Below, piece after piece: positions 15,264-23,066 of a DNA stretch of 23,357 nt (its first letter is position 1; each line of letters begins with the position of its first letter). This stretch comes from Frankiaceae bacterium. GTDB taxonomy: Bacteria; Actinomycetota; Actinomycetes; JAFAQI01. The position numbers were made by a program, and so were the translations under genes. Location: assembly GCA_030840545.1 (NCBI GenBank), contig JAVEEH010000078.1:1-23357 (forward strand). The letters are read 5' to 3'. A model generated the notes under the pieces. That model was not told the origin of the DNA, searched no databases, and saw only the letters and a program-made list of their open reading frames with translations.

Positions 15264-16100
15264 TCAGCCTCGGCGCGGCTGACTGAGCAGCAACCGGGTC
15301 ACCCGGTCGAACGCGCGGGTCGGCAGGATCGAGACGCCGGCCTGGAGCCTGGCGTCGACGCCGACGAGGTAGCGACCCTTCGGTCGCTTCGCCGTCAGGG
15401 CATGTTCGATGACCTGCGCGCACTTGTCCGCCGGGATCGCGTGCTTCTCGGCCATCGCCACAGTCTTGCGGGCGCCGGCGATCTGACGGGCATACCGCTG
15501 TTGCTGCTCGGGTGTGAGCTTGTCGAGCTGGTCGTCGGCGGCCGCGTTGCCCTTGCCCCACAGCGGAGTGGCGATCGCACCGGGCTCGATGAGAGCCACA
15601 TGCACGCCGTGCGGGGCGAGCTCGAGCCGCAGCGCGTCGCTCCACGCCCGCATGGCGAACTTCGAGGCGCTGTAGGGCGCGATGAACGGCGCCGAGAAGC
15701 GACCCCCGATGGAACCGACGTTGACGACGCGCCCGTGGTTGGCGAGAAGCTGCGGCAGCAGTGCCCTGGTGATCGCGAGGTGACCGAAGAAGTTGACCTC
15801 GAACTGCGCGCGCCAGTCGTCGAGCTCGATCGCCTCGCACGGACCGCTGACGGTGAAGCCGGCGTTGTTGACCACAGCCACGAGCCGACCACCCGCGCGC
15901 TCGAGCACCTGCTCGCACGCCGGGCCGATCGACGCCGCGTCGGCGAGGTCGATCGTGACCGCTTCCTTGATCGGCTCCGGCAGGGTGTCCGGGCGCCGCA
16001 GGCCTGGGATGACCGTCCAGCCGGCGCCGGCCAGACGCTCGGCGGTCGCCCGACCGATGCCGGTGCTTGCGCCTGTGACGAAGACCGCTCCACGCTCCAT
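15264..16100 (-). CDS. Classical short-chain dehydrogenase/reductase
   Basis: A 278-residue classical SDR. The cofactor motif TGASTGIG is at 9-16, NNAG at 78-81, and the catalytic Ser130, Tyr143 and Lys147 are in place (YSASK, 143-147). LRRPD after strand 2 (35-39) with arginines suggests NADP(H) preference. The C-terminal part after 180 is longer than in minimal FabG proteins and contains AKRPKGRYLVGVDARLQ (253-269), typical of retinol- or 17-beta-HSD-like actinobacterial SDRs. The substrate is unknown, likely a hydrophobic alcohol/ketone. It is the first gene of the minus-strand run SDR-aminotransferase-sppA and has a TACGAT hexamer 6 nt before the ATG. It is divergent from the amidase gene. 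Confidence 0.92.
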   Translation of the reverse strand: MERGAVFVTGASTGIGRATAERLAGAGWTVIPGLRRPDTLPEPIKEAVTIDLADAASIGPACEQVLERAGGRLVAVVNNAGFTVSGPCEAIELDDWRAQFEVNFFGHLAITRALLPQLLANHGRVVNVGSIGGRFSAPFIAPYSASKFAMRAWSDALRLELAPHGVHVALIEPGAIATPLWGKGNAAADDQLDKLTPEQQQRYARQIAGARKTVAMAEKHAIPADKCAQVIEHALTAKRPKGRYLVGVDARLQAGVSILPTRAFDRVTRLLLSQPRRG

Positions 16101-16106
16101 GGGCGG

Positions 16107-16112
16107 ATCGTA
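16107..16112 (-). promoter_or_regulatory. -10-like hexamer, putative leaderless start for SDR gene
   Basis: TACGAT on the minus strand, 6 nt before the ATG at 16100; no Shine-Dalgarno in between. This is one of the best matches to TANNNT in the set. Confidence 0.55.
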
Positions 16113-16138
16113 GTTGGCTCTGCGCTTTGATGGTGGGC

Positions 16139-16939
16139 ATGCGGGTCGCGGTCGTCCAGTTCAGCGCCGGCGAGGACAAGTCGGCCAACCTTGCCCGGCT
16201 GGTGGGCCTGGTCGGTGAGGCCGCGGCGGCGGGGGCGACCCTCGTCGTGGCGCCGGAGGCGGCGATGCACGGCTTCGGCACTGGGGAGACGCCGCTGGCA
16301 CCGATCGCCGAACCGCTCGACGGACCGTTCGTCGCGGGGGTGCAGAAGGCCGCCCGCCGGCATGGAGTCACCATCGTCGCGGGCATGTTCGAGCCGGTCG
16401 AGGGGGACACCTCCCGCGCCTACAACACCGTCGTCGCGGTGACGCCGGACGGTGAGCTGGCCGGCCGCTATCGCAAGCAGCACCTCTTCGACGCGCTCGG
16501 CTGGGTCGAGTCCAAACGGTTGGAGCCGGGAGCGGCTGCTGACCGGCTGGTGTTCGACTGCGGCGAGTTCACGGTCGGCGTGATGACGTGTTACGACGTG
16601 CGATTCCCTGAGCTCGCGCGGGCGCTGGCCGACGACGGCGCCGACCTGCTGGTGCTCCCGTCGGCGTGGGTGGCGGGACCGTTGAAGGAGGACCAGTGGG
16701 CGACGCTGGTCCGGGCGCGGGCGATCGAGAACGTGCTCTACGTCGCCGCGGCTGACCAGGGGCCGCCGGTCTATGCGGGCCGGGCCATGGTGGTCGACCC
16801 GTTCGGCGTGGTGGTCGCGTCGATGGCCGAGCGCGAGGGGGTGGCGGTCGCCGACATCGACCCGGAGCGACTCGCCGCCTGTCGGGAGCGGATGCCTTCG
16901 CTCGAGCATCGCCGCTGGGACGTCCGACCGCGGAGCTGA
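16139..16939 (+). CDS. Carbon-nitrogen hydrolase (nitrilase superfamily amidase)
   Basis: A 266-residue cytosolic amidase. The Glu-Lys-Cys triad is complete: Glu40 in APEAAMHGF, Lys113 in RYRKQHLFD and Cys151 in MTCYDVRFPEL. The DVRFPELAR and AIENVLYVAAADQ segments resemble the Nit1/deaminated-glutathione amidase and omega-amidase branch, so a repair-type amidase is the best guess. Substrate is not provable from sequence; in this organism glutathione may be absent. ATG 16139 gives the typical MRVAVVQF start; the ATG at 16130 and TTG at 16127 add only three or four residues. No clear ribosome-binding site is seen for any of them. It stops 4 bp from the stop of the convergent TspO-like gene. 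Confidence 0.9.
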   Translation: MRVAVVQFSAGEDKSANLARLVGLVGEAAAAGATLVVAPEAAMHGFGTGETPLAPIAEPLDGPFVAGVQKAARRHGVTIVAGMFEPVEGDTSRAYNTVVAVTPDGELAGRYRKQHLFDALGWVESKRLEPGAAADRLVFDCGEFTVGVMTCYDVRFPELARALADDGADLLVLPSAWVAGPLKEDQWATLVRARAIENVLYVAAADQGPPVYAGRAMVVDPFGVVVASMAEREGVAVADIDPERLAACRERMPSLEHRRWDVRPRS

Positions 16940-16943
16940 CCGT

Positions 16944-17315
16944 TCAGCGTTCGCGCCACCACACCTGGGCGTTGACGGCGGCGGCGTAGGTCACCCAGCC
17001 CAGGTAGGGCAGCAGCAGCCCGGCCGCGAGCCGGTGCTTGCGGGCGAACTCGCGGACGGTCACGGCGACCGCCAGCCAGAGCAGGCACATGTCGGCCAGC
17101 GCGAAAGCCGGGCGGCGGAAGCGGAAGAACAGCAGCAACCAGGCCACGCTGAGGCCGAGCTGGGCCGTGAAGGCTGTGAACGCCGGCACGTCGTACTCGC
17201 CGTTCCTGGCATCGCCGCGGACGACGAGCCAGGCCGCGGCCGCCTGGCTGCCGTAGGCGGCGGCCCAGCGGGGGGCATGCGCCAGCCCGGCCGGGCCTGC
17301 TGCGCGTGTGGACAT
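16944..17315 (-). CDS. Short TspO/MBR (tryptophan-rich sensory) family protein lacking the first TM region
   Basis: A 123-residue membrane protein, shorter than the usual 150-165 residues of TspO. The part from residue 18 on follows TspO: WAAAYGSQAAAAWLVV (TM2-like), FTAQLGLSVAWLLLFF (49-64, the Q-L-x-L-N-x-x-W motif with Ser replacing Asn), FALADMCLLWLAVAV (TM4) and LLLPYLGWVTYAAAVNAQVWW (100-120, TM5). The TM1 region and the W-Y-x-x-L-x-K-P-x-W-x-P-P motif are missing, and I found no remnant in any frame upstream. Family role: binding and possible breakdown of tetrapyrroles or regulation of stress, with no settled function in bacteria. A CAGACT hexamer 7 nt before the ATG suggests expression in this short form. 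Carotenoid or porphyrin partner genes are not present. Confidence 0.75.
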   Translation of the reverse strand: MSTRAAGPAGLAHAPRWAAAYGSQAAAAWLVVRGDARNGEYDVPAFTAFTAQLGLSVAWLLLFFRFRRPAFALADMCLLWLAVAVTVREFARKHRLAAGLLLPYLGWVTYAAAVNAQVWWRER

Positions 17316-17322
17316 GCGCCGA

Positions 17323-17328
17323 AGTCTG
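17323..17328 (-). promoter_or_regulatory. -10-like hexamer before the short TspO gene
   Basis: CAGACT on the minus strand, 7 nt before the ATG at 17315. The same GCCAGACT octamer precedes the flavodoxin-like gene. Confidence 0.4.
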
Positions 17329-17421
17329 GCATCCGGTGCCCCGGCGCGCGACGACTCGGCGCGACTCGGCAGAATGCCGTTCGGAGCAACCACTTCTCCG
17401 AAGTCCGACTCTCGAGAATGC

Positions 17422-17426
17422 AGGAG
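17422..17426 (+). promoter_or_regulatory. Shine-Dalgarno deciding the GTG start of the HSD-like SDR
   Basis: AGGAG, 6 nt before the GTG at 17433. The ATG at 17418 lies upstream of this site and would include it in the coding region, so GTG is preferred. Confidence 0.75.
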
Positions 17427-17432
17427 CACAGC

Positions 17433-18338
17433 GTGGCGGAAATCTCCTTCGACGGCCGGGTCGCGATCGTGACCGGCGCCGGCGGCGGCCTCGGTCGCAC
17501 CTATGCCCTCGACCTCGCCCGGCGGGGCGCCAAGGTCGTCGTCAACGACCTCGGCGGCTCGGTCGACGGCCAGGGCGGCGACGACGCGGCTGCGCAGAAG
17601 GTCGTCGACGAGATCAAGTCGGCCGGCGGCGAGGCCGTGGCCAACTACGACTCGGTGTCGACACCCGAGGGCGGCGAGAACATCGTCAAGACCGCGGTCG
17701 ACGCATTCGGCAAGGTCGACGTCGTCATCAACAACGCGGGCATCCTGCGCGACAAGTCGTTCGCCAAGATGACGCTCGACGACATCCACGCCGTCCTCGA
17801 CGTGCACCTCAAGGGCGCGTTCTACGTGTCGCAGCCGGCCTTCAAGGTCATGAAGGAGAACAACTACGGCCGGTTCGTGCACACGTCGTCGAACTCCGGC
17901 ATCTTCGGCAACTTCGGCCAAGCCAACTATGGCGCGGCCAAGATGGGTCTCGTCGGCCTGTCCAACGTGCTTGCCATCGAAGGCGCGAAGGCCAACATCC
18001 TCTCCAACTGCATCGCACCCGTCGCGCGCACGCGGATGACGGAGGAGCTCCTCGGCGACTTCGCCAAGGTGCTCGACCCCGAGGGTGTCACGCCGATGGT
18101 CGTGTTCTTGGCGTCGGAGCAGTGCACGCTGACGCACGAGACGTTCTCGGCAGCGGGTGGGCGTTACGCGCGCATCTTCGTCGGGCTGTGCAAGGGCTGG
18201 TACGCCGGCAAGGACAAGCTCCCGACCGCCGAGGACGTGCTCGACCACCTCGACGAGATCGAGAGCCAAGAGGGCTACATCGTCCCGACGCAGTCCGGCG
18301 ACGAGCTCGGCCAGCTCCTCCAGACCCTGACGGGCTGA
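17433..18338 (+). CDS. SDR of the HSD17B4 / 3-hydroxyacyl-CoA dehydrogenase-like group
   Basis: A 301-residue SDR. TGAGGGLG (14-21) binds the cofactor, NDLGGSVDGQG (38-48) follows strand 2 and is characteristic of the group related to the dehydrogenase domain of peroxisomal multifunctional enzyme type 2. NNAG is at 100-103; Ser153, Tyr166 and Lys170 form the catalytic set (TSSNSGIFGNFGQANYGAAK, 151-170). The Asp39 after strand 2 favours NAD(H). Family reaction: oxidation of (3R)-hydroxyacyl-CoA or steroid hydroxyls, so a role in fatty-acid or sterol side-chain breakdown is plausible. No MaoC hydratase, thiolase or acyl-CoA dehydrogenase is adjacent. The C-terminal 70 residues extend past the minimal fold. 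A strong hairpin follows the stop. Confidence 0.92.
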   Translation: MAEISFDGRVAIVTGAGGGLGRTYALDLARRGAKVVVNDLGGSVDGQGGDDAAAQKVVDEIKSAGGEAVANYDSVSTPEGGENIVKTAVDAFGKVDVVINNAGILRDKSFAKMTLDDIHAVLDVHLKGAFYVSQPAFKVMKENNYGRFVHTSSNSGIFGNFGQANYGAAKMGLVGLSNVLAIEGAKANILSNCIAPVARTRMTEELLGDFAKVLDPEGVTPMVVFLASEQCTLTHETFSAAGGRYARIFVGLCKGWYAGKDKLPTAEDVLDHLDEIESQEGYIVPTQSGDELGQLLQTLTG

Positions 18339-18341
18339 CGT

Positions 18342-18385
18342 CAATCGCGGGATGCGGCCCCTAGAAGGGCCCTATCCCGCGATTG
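18342..18385. terminator. Bidirectional hairpin terminator between convergent genes
   Basis: A perfect 12-bp inverted repeat, CAATCGCGGGAT (18342-18353) and ATCCCGCGATTG (18374-18385), encloses an inner GGCCC/GGGCC stem (18356-18360 and 18367-18371) with loop CTAGAA. It sits 4 bp after the SDR stop and 5 bp before the ligase stop, so it can serve both strands. No T-run follows on either side, which is usual for actinobacterial hairpins. Confidence 0.8.
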
Positions 18386-18390
18386 CCGGC

Positions 18391-19899
18391 TCAGGTGAGC
18401 AGGGCGCGGACTGTGTCGATCGTGTCGGTGTCGGCGACGTGCTTGTCGTCGCGGTAGCGCAGCACCCGTGCGAATCGAAGCGCAACTCCGCCCGGATAGC
18501 GGGGCGACGTCTGGACGCCGTCGATCGCGATTTCGACGACGAGCGACGGTTCGACGAACACCTGCCAGTCGTTGCGTGACGTCTCGAGCGAGAGCAGCTT
18601 CTCGGTCTGCCAGCGCAGCAGCTCATCGGTCAGCCCCTTGAAGGTCTTGCCGAGCATCACGAACTGACCGGAATTGGGGTCGCGAGCGCCGAGGTGGAGG
18701 TTCGACAGCCAGCCGCGCCGCCGACCGTGACCCCACTCGGCGCCGAGCACCACAAGGTCGAGGGTGTGCACCGGCTTGACCTTCAACCAGGCGGCGCCGC
18801 GCCGCCCGGCTTCATAGGGCGCGGTCAACGACTTCGCGACGACGCCTTCGTGGCCGCGCGCGAGAGTGTCGGCGAAGAATGCCTCAGCGTCCGGGACCGA
18901 TCCGGTGACGAGCCGCGGCGCCCGCAGCGCAGCCGGTAACACGCCGGCCAACGCCTCGTGCCTTGCGCTGGCCGGCGCATCGAGGACGTCCTGACCGTCG
19001 ACGTGCAGCGCGTCGAACACGAACCACGACAGCGGCACCGGCTCGCGTGGCGCCCGGGTGGCGGCGCGCGCCCCGGTCTGCTGGAACGGGCGCGGCCGGC
19101 CGTCCGGCCGTAGGGCGATGGCCTCGCCGTCGAGCACCAAGGATGATCCCGGCAACGCCCGGGCGTGATCGACGATTTCCGGCATTCGCGCGGTGATGTC
19201 GTCGAGCGAACGGGAGAAGATGGCGACGTCCGCGCCGTCGCGGTGCACCTGCACGCGGATGCCGTCGAGCTTCCACTCGACCGCGCACTCGCCCAACCGA
19301 CCCATCGCGTCCCCGACCGACGGCGCGGTCGATGCCAGCATCGGCTGCAACGGCCGACCGACTTGGAGGCCGAACCCGGCAAGGCCCGCCGCCCCCGAGG
19401 ACAGCGCGGACGCGGCCACCGGCGCGATCGCGCCAGCCAACATCACAGCTCGGCGGACGGCAGCCAGCGGCGCGTCCGCGGCGCGGGCGACGGCGTCGGT
19501 CATCACTCCGTCGAGCGCGCCCTGCCGGAGGTCGCCGGAGACAAGGCCGCGCAAGAAGTCCTGCTCGTCCGCTGTCGCCCGCCCGAAAAGATCGTGCACC
19601 AGTCGCCGACGTTCGCTCGCCGACCCCGCCCCGCTCAACTGCGCGACGGTCTCGAACGTCGCGTCCACCGTCGCGATCGAGAGCGACGGTGTCTCCGCGG
19701 ATGCCGGGGTGTCTCGCAGTGTTGCCCACCCGACACCGGTCCGGCGTTGCCGGAGCTCACCGGACAGCCAGGGCACGACGATCGCGGCCTGGTCGGACCC
19801 AGCGCGGCGCAAGAGGGCAGCGATGATCTCGACCTTGCCCGACCGGGCCGGTGTCGCGGTCACGTCGCGCGAGGCGGCGACCACATCAGCGAGGAGCAC
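18391..19899 (-). CDS. ligB: ATP-dependent DNA ligase, LigB type
   Basis: A 502-residue ligase, close to the length I recall for M. tuberculosis LigB. The N-terminal DNA-binding domain (1-180) includes PWLSGELRQRRTGVGWATL (43-61) and DLRQGALDGVM. The nucleotidyl-transfer domain carries the adenylated lysine Lys210 in EWKLDGIRVQVHRDG (motif I), LDGEAIAL (motif III, 256-263), GHEGVVAKS (motif IV-like) and AWLKVKPVHTLDLVVLGAEWG (motif V). The C-terminal OB-fold has LHLGARDPNSGQFVMLGKTFKG. Family role: ATP-dependent sealing of nicks; in mycobacteria LigB is dispensable and NAD-dependent LigA does replication. The GTG start at 19899 matches the conserved N-terminus (LLADVVAASRDV) and has CACAAT 6 nt upstream. 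It is divergent from the MFS gene. Confidence 0.95.
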   Translation of the reverse strand: MLLADVVAASRDVTATPARSGKVEIIAALLRRAGSDQAAIVVPWLSGELRQRRTGVGWATLRDTPASAETPSLSIATVDATFETVAQLSGAGSASERRRLVHDLFGRATADEQDFLRGLVSGDLRQGALDGVMTDAVARAADAPLAAVRRAVMLAGAIAPVAASALSSGAAGLAGFGLQVGRPLQPMLASTAPSVGDAMGRLGECAVEWKLDGIRVQVHRDGADVAIFSRSLDDITARMPEIVDHARALPGSSLVLDGEAIALRPDGRPRPFQQTGARAATRAPREPVPLSWFVFDALHVDGQDVLDAPASARHEALAGVLPAALRAPRLVTGSVPDAEAFFADTLARGHEGVVAKSLTAPYEAGRRGAAWLKVKPVHTLDLVVLGAEWGHGRRRGWLSNLHLGARDPNSGQFVMLGKTFKGLTDELLRWQTEKLLSLETSRNDWQVFVEPSLVVEIAIDGVQTSPRYPGGVALRFARVLRYRDDKHVADTDTIDTVRALLT

Positions 19900-19905
19900 G
19901 TCGCG

Positions 19906-19911
19906 ATTGTG
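19906..19911 (-). promoter_or_regulatory. -10-like hexamer before ligB
   Basis: CACAAT on the minus strand, 6 nt before the GTG at 19899, with no Shine-Dalgarno. A TTGTCG lies upstream but only 12-13 bp away, too close for a standard -35. Confidence 0.4.
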
Positions 19912-19967
19912 CCCCGCCGTACCGACAAGCAGCGCGCCGTCGCAGCCGGGCAACGCGGATGACGTGC

Positions 19968-19973
19968 GACGAT
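19968..19973 (+). promoter_or_regulatory. -10-like hexamer before the MFS-CNB gene
   Basis: GACGAT, 7 nt before the GTG at 19981, without a Shine-Dalgarno. The divergent ligB and MFS starts are 81 bp apart and both have this arrangement. Confidence 0.35.
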
Positions 19974-19980
19974 CGCGCCC

Positions 19981-21675
19981 GTGGCAGACGGTTCGGGTCG
20001 TTATCGTGACGCGTTGCGGCACCGTGACTTCCGGCTCCTCACGGGTGCTTTTCTCATCGACCAGGTCGGCAGCTGGGCCTACAACGTCGTCCTCATCGTG
20101 TGGGTCTTCGACCGCACCCACTCACCGACGTGGATCGCGGCGACGACAGCTGCCGGTTGGGTGCCGCGTCTGGTCTTCTCGGTCTACGCCGGCGTGCTCG
20201 CCGACCGTTACGAGCGCACCCGGGTCATGCTCGGATCAGCACTGGCGTCATTCGTGGCCATGGTGGGGGTTGCGCTCGTTGTTGCGGGCAACGGTCCGAT
20301 CGCTCTCGCTCTGGCACTGGGGGCTGTCGCGGCGTCGTTCGCGACGGGCTACCGTCCAGCCGCCGGCGCGCTGGTGCCCGAGGTCGTCGGTGAAGGTGAT
20401 CTGATCGCGGCGAACGCCATCTTCGGGGCGTTGGAGAGCCTCGTCGTCGTCCTCGGCCCCGGCATCGGTGGCTTGTTGATCCTGGCCGGATCGCCGGCGG
20501 CCGGGATCACCCTCAATGCGCTGAGCTTCCTCGCGGCGGCGTTGGTCGTCGTCCGGCTTCGGGTGCGCAGTCGCGGCACAGCAGGTGCCCAGGGGGAGTC
20601 GGTGCTGGTCCAGCTCGGTGCCGGCTTCGGGGCGCTGCTTCGCGAGCGGGTTGCGCTGGTGCTCGTCGTCTACTGCTGCCTCGACTCGGCCGTCTATGCC
20701 GCCAGCACCGTCATCTACGTTCCGCTGAGCGAACGCCTGGGCACCGGATCCGGTGGCTACAGCTACCTGATCGCCGGTTCCTCCCTCGGCGGCGTTCTGG
20801 TCGCTGGTCTCGCCAACCGCTTCAGCGCGTCTTCGCGTCTCGCGCCGGTGATTCTCGTCGGGATGTTCATGCTCGCTCTGCCCTTCTCGGTGACCGCGTT
20901 CGTGCATTCACCGTCCGTCGCGTTCGCCCTGCAGATGGTCAGCGGCGGCGGAATGATCATCGTCGACGTGCTCGCCGTCACGGCGCTGCAACGCGATCTC
21001 CCGCGCGAGGTGCTGAGCCGGGTCTTCGGCATCTTCGAGTCGGCCGTCCCTGCCGCACTGCTCCTGTCGAGCTTCATCACCGCTGTCATCCTGCGCAACA
21101 TCGGGTTGACGAAGACGATGCTGACTATCGGGTTCGGCTTCTCGGCAGCGGCGGTGCTCGGTCTGGCGCCGATCCTGCGCGCTGACCGCCGGTCGGTCGC
21201 TCTGGTGCGGGCGCTGGCGCCGCGGATCGCGCTGTTGGAGACGTTGGACCTGTTCACCGGCGCCTCCCGAGCGACGCTCGAGCGGCTCGCCCGATGCGCG
21301 ACGGAAGTCGCCCAGTCGGCGGGCGAGGTCATCATCGAGGAGGGTGCCGAGGCAGACGCGCTCTGGATCCTGACCGACGGTGCGGTGTCTGTCAGTGCGC
21401 TCGGTGAGGGGGCGCGGGTGCGACGGCTACGGACGATGAGTGCGCCGAGCTTCTTTGGCGAGATCGGCCTGCTTCGCGGACTCCCGCGCACGGCGACCGT
21501 GCGCGCGATCGAGCCATGCAGGCTGTTGCGGATCGAGGCCGACGACTTCTTCGCTGCTCTGCAGGGCGCGGCGGTCAGCGGCTCGCTGCTCGCACAGTCG
21601 GCGGCGCGACTGGCCCGCAGTCACCCGCGACTGTCGGCTGCGGCCCCCGTATCGCTCCCACGGCCACAAGACTGA
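19981..21675 (+). CDS. MFS transporter with C-terminal cyclic nucleotide-binding domain
   Basis: A 564-residue fusion. Residues 10-400 are an MFS permease of the MFS_3/enterobactin-exporter-like type: HRDFRLLTGAFLIDQVGSW at 14-32, the loop 2-3 signature GVLADRYERTRVM (71-83), and about 11-12 TM helices. Residues 416-540 are a CNB/CAP-like domain: LFTGASRATLERLA, then EVIIEEGAEADALWILTDGAV, and a phosphate-binding-cassette-like FFGEIGLLRGLPRTATV (491-507) that keeps the Gly-Glu and Arg-Thr-Ala core of cyclic-nucleotide binders. The likely meaning is export gated by cAMP or a similar ligand on the cytoplasmic side. Substrate unknown. There is no helix-turn-helix after the CNB, so it is not a transcription factor. 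GTG start at 19981. Confidence 0.9.
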   Translation: MADGSGRYRDALRHRDFRLLTGAFLIDQVGSWAYNVVLIVWVFDRTHSPTWIAATTAAGWVPRLVFSVYAGVLADRYERTRVMLGSALASFVAMVGVALVVAGNGPIALALALGAVAASFATGYRPAAGALVPEVVGEGDLIAANAIFGALESLVVVLGPGIGGLLILAGSPAAGITLNALSFLAAALVVVRLRVRSRGTAGAQGESVLVQLGAGFGALLRERVALVLVVYCCLDSAVYAASTVIYVPLSERLGTGSGGYSYLIAGSSLGGVLVAGLANRFSASSRLAPVILVGMFMLALPFSVTAFVHSPSVAFALQMVSGGGMIIVDVLAVTALQRDLPREVLSRVFGIFESAVPAALLLSSFITAVILRNIGLTKTMLTIGFGFSAAAVLGLAPILRADRRSVALVRALAPRIALLETLDLFTGASRATLERLARCATEVAQSAGEVIIEEGAEADALWILTDGAVSVSALGEGARVRRLRTMSAPSFFGEIGLLRGLPRTATVRAIEPCRLLRIEADDFFAALQGAAVSGSLLAQSAARLARSHPRLSAAAPVSLPRPQD

Positions 21676-21750
21676 TCTGATGCGCGTTCGACGCCGGTAG
21701 AGATATCCCGTTCGGCTGCAGTTGATCTCCAGGTTGCCGAGGATCCTCAT

Positions 21751-23055
21751 ATGCCCTCCCGCCCGTCGGCTCGCGCCTGCCATGCCCTGGAGGCGGCTTC
21801 GGTTGCGCTCGGGCTCTTGGGGGCCGGTCTGGCAACCGTCTCGGGCGGGACCGCACCGGCGCAGGCGGCCGAGCACGTGTCGATCCGGGTGACTGATTCC
21901 CATGGCGCCGAAACCCAGCGGCAACCCGAGGCACGGCAGGCCAATGCCATCGACCAGCGGCTGCAGGACCGGCTCGCGGCCAAGATGTCGCACGCGACGG
22001 CGCGGCACTACGGGCTGGTCGTCGACATCGCCGGCGTCGGCCGGGTCGCGAGCATCGCGCCAGGACGCGCGCTGCGACCCGCGTCGACGCAGAAGATGTT
22101 CACGACCCTCCCGCTGCTGCTGCGTCGTCCCGCCCGCCGGCTGGTCACCGATGTCGCCAGCGCCCACCAGCCCGTCAACGGCGTCGTGCCCGGTGACCTG
22201 GTCCTGCGCGTGTCTGCCGACCCGACGCTCACCCGCGCGGACGTCAACGACCTCGCCCGGCAGGTGCGCGCCGCAGGCATCCACCGGGTCACCGGCAAGC
22301 TCCTGCTGGACATCGGGTCCTTGCCACAGAACACCCGGCAGCCCGGTTGGAAGGCTGACTTCGTCCCGGCCGACATCGGACCGCTCTCGCCGTTCCCCGT
22401 CGACCGGGACACCTGGCGCACCGACTCGGCCTACCTGTCCCATCCGACCCGGGGCAACCTGCGCAACTTCCGGCATCGGCTCGAGGTGCACGGGGTGCAC
22501 GTTGCCGGCGCCAGCGAGATCGTGCGCAGCAGCAAGGCGGCCGTCGTCGTGGCCTCGCACCAGGCCGCGCCGCTCACCTCGATCATCAAGCACACGCTGC
22601 GCCAGTCGGACAACTTCTACGCCGAGTCGCTGCTCGCCGTCGCCGGTGGTCACGCCGCCGTCAGCAAGATGGAGTCCGCTGCGGGTGTCACCGGCACCAG
22701 CATTGCGACCGACGGGTCCGGGCTGTCCTACGACGACCGCGAGACGGCGCAGGGAGAGGTGCAGCTGCTGCACTACGCCGACGCCGGACCGGCGTCGGCG
22801 GACTTCCGGTCGTCGCTGCCGGTGGGCTGCCGCTCGGGCACGCTCAAGGACCGCTTCTGCCACACCATCGGAGCCGGGAAGGTGTTCGCGAAGACGGGGA
22901 CGCTCGACCACAGCCGGGCGCTGTCCGGCTACACGATCGATGGCAACGGTCGCGTGGTCACGTTCTCCGTGATCTGCGGCGGTGTGCGGGATCTCGGCGC
23001 GGCCGGCGCGGCGATCGACAAGGCCGTGCTCGTGCTCCGCGGCTACAGCCGCTGA
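21751..23055 (+). CDS. D-alanyl-D-alanine carboxypeptidase/endopeptidase (PBP4, peptidase S13 family)
   Basis: A 434-residue exported penicillin-binding protein. An N-terminal signal sequence (hydrophobic 15-33, likely AxA cleavage near PAQAA, 36-40) sends it across the membrane. The three active-site motifs are present: SxxK as Ser112-Thr-Gln-Lys115, SxN as Ser286-Asp-Asn288, and KTG at 381-383. GDLVLRVSADPTLT and LSPFPVDRDTW are typical S13 segments in the inserted domain. Role: trims D-alanine from pentapeptide stems or cuts cross-links during wall remodelling. Cys360 and Cys370 might pair. A GAGG (21739-21742) 8 nt before the ATG probably serves as ribosome-binding site; it is part of the palindrome GAGGATCCTC. 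Confidence 0.93.
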   Translation: MPSRPSARACHALEAASVALGLLGAGLATVSGGTAPAQAAEHVSIRVTDSHGAETQRQPEARQANAIDQRLQDRLAAKMSHATARHYGLVVDIAGVGRVASIAPGRALRPASTQKMFTTLPLLLRRPARRLVTDVASAHQPVNGVVPGDLVLRVSADPTLTRADVNDLARQVRAAGIHRVTGKLLLDIGSLPQNTRQPGWKADFVPADIGPLSPFPVDRDTWRTDSAYLSHPTRGNLRNFRHRLEVHGVHVAGASEIVRSSKAAVVVASHQAAPLTSIIKHTLRQSDNFYAESLLAVAGGHAAVSKMESAAGVTGTSIATDGSGLSYDDRETAQGEVQLLHYADAGPASADFRSSLPVGCRSGTLKDRFCHTIGAGKVFAKTGTLDHSRALSGYTIDGNGRVVTFSVICGGVRDLGAAGAAIDKAVLVLRGYSR

Positions 23056-23065
23056 GCCGCGGCTG
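23046..23065. terminator. GC-rich hairpin spanning the S13 gene stop codon
   Basis: CAGCCGC (23046-23052) pairs with GCGGCTG (23059-23065) around a 6-nt loop that starts with the TGA stop. There is no T-run. It may weaken read-through into the next gene, whose -10-like hexamer starts 2 bp later. Confidence 0.35.
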
Positions 23066-23066
23066 A

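Noticed and set aside
14805..16130. 441-codon plus-strand open frame antisense to the aminotransferase and SDR
   Set aside because: Typical high-GC antisense shadow: low-complexity Arg/Asp/Gly composition, and both genes opposite have intact catalytic motifs.
16773..17432. N-terminal extension of the HSD-like SDR reading frame
   Set aside because: It crosses the amidase gene and the TspO gene; a Shine-Dalgarno at 17422 marks the GTG at 17433 as the start.
16944..18344. 466-codon minus-strand frame that would fuse TspO to sequence opposite the HSD-like SDR
   Set aside because: Only the last 123 codons look like a protein family. The rest is antisense to a well-supported SDR, and the ATG at 17315 has a promoter-like hexamer.
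21739..21748. Palindrome GAGGATCCTC before the S13 gene as an operator
   Set aside because: A single 10-bp palindrome containing a BamHI-type hexamer; its GAGG is adequately explained as the ribosome-binding site.
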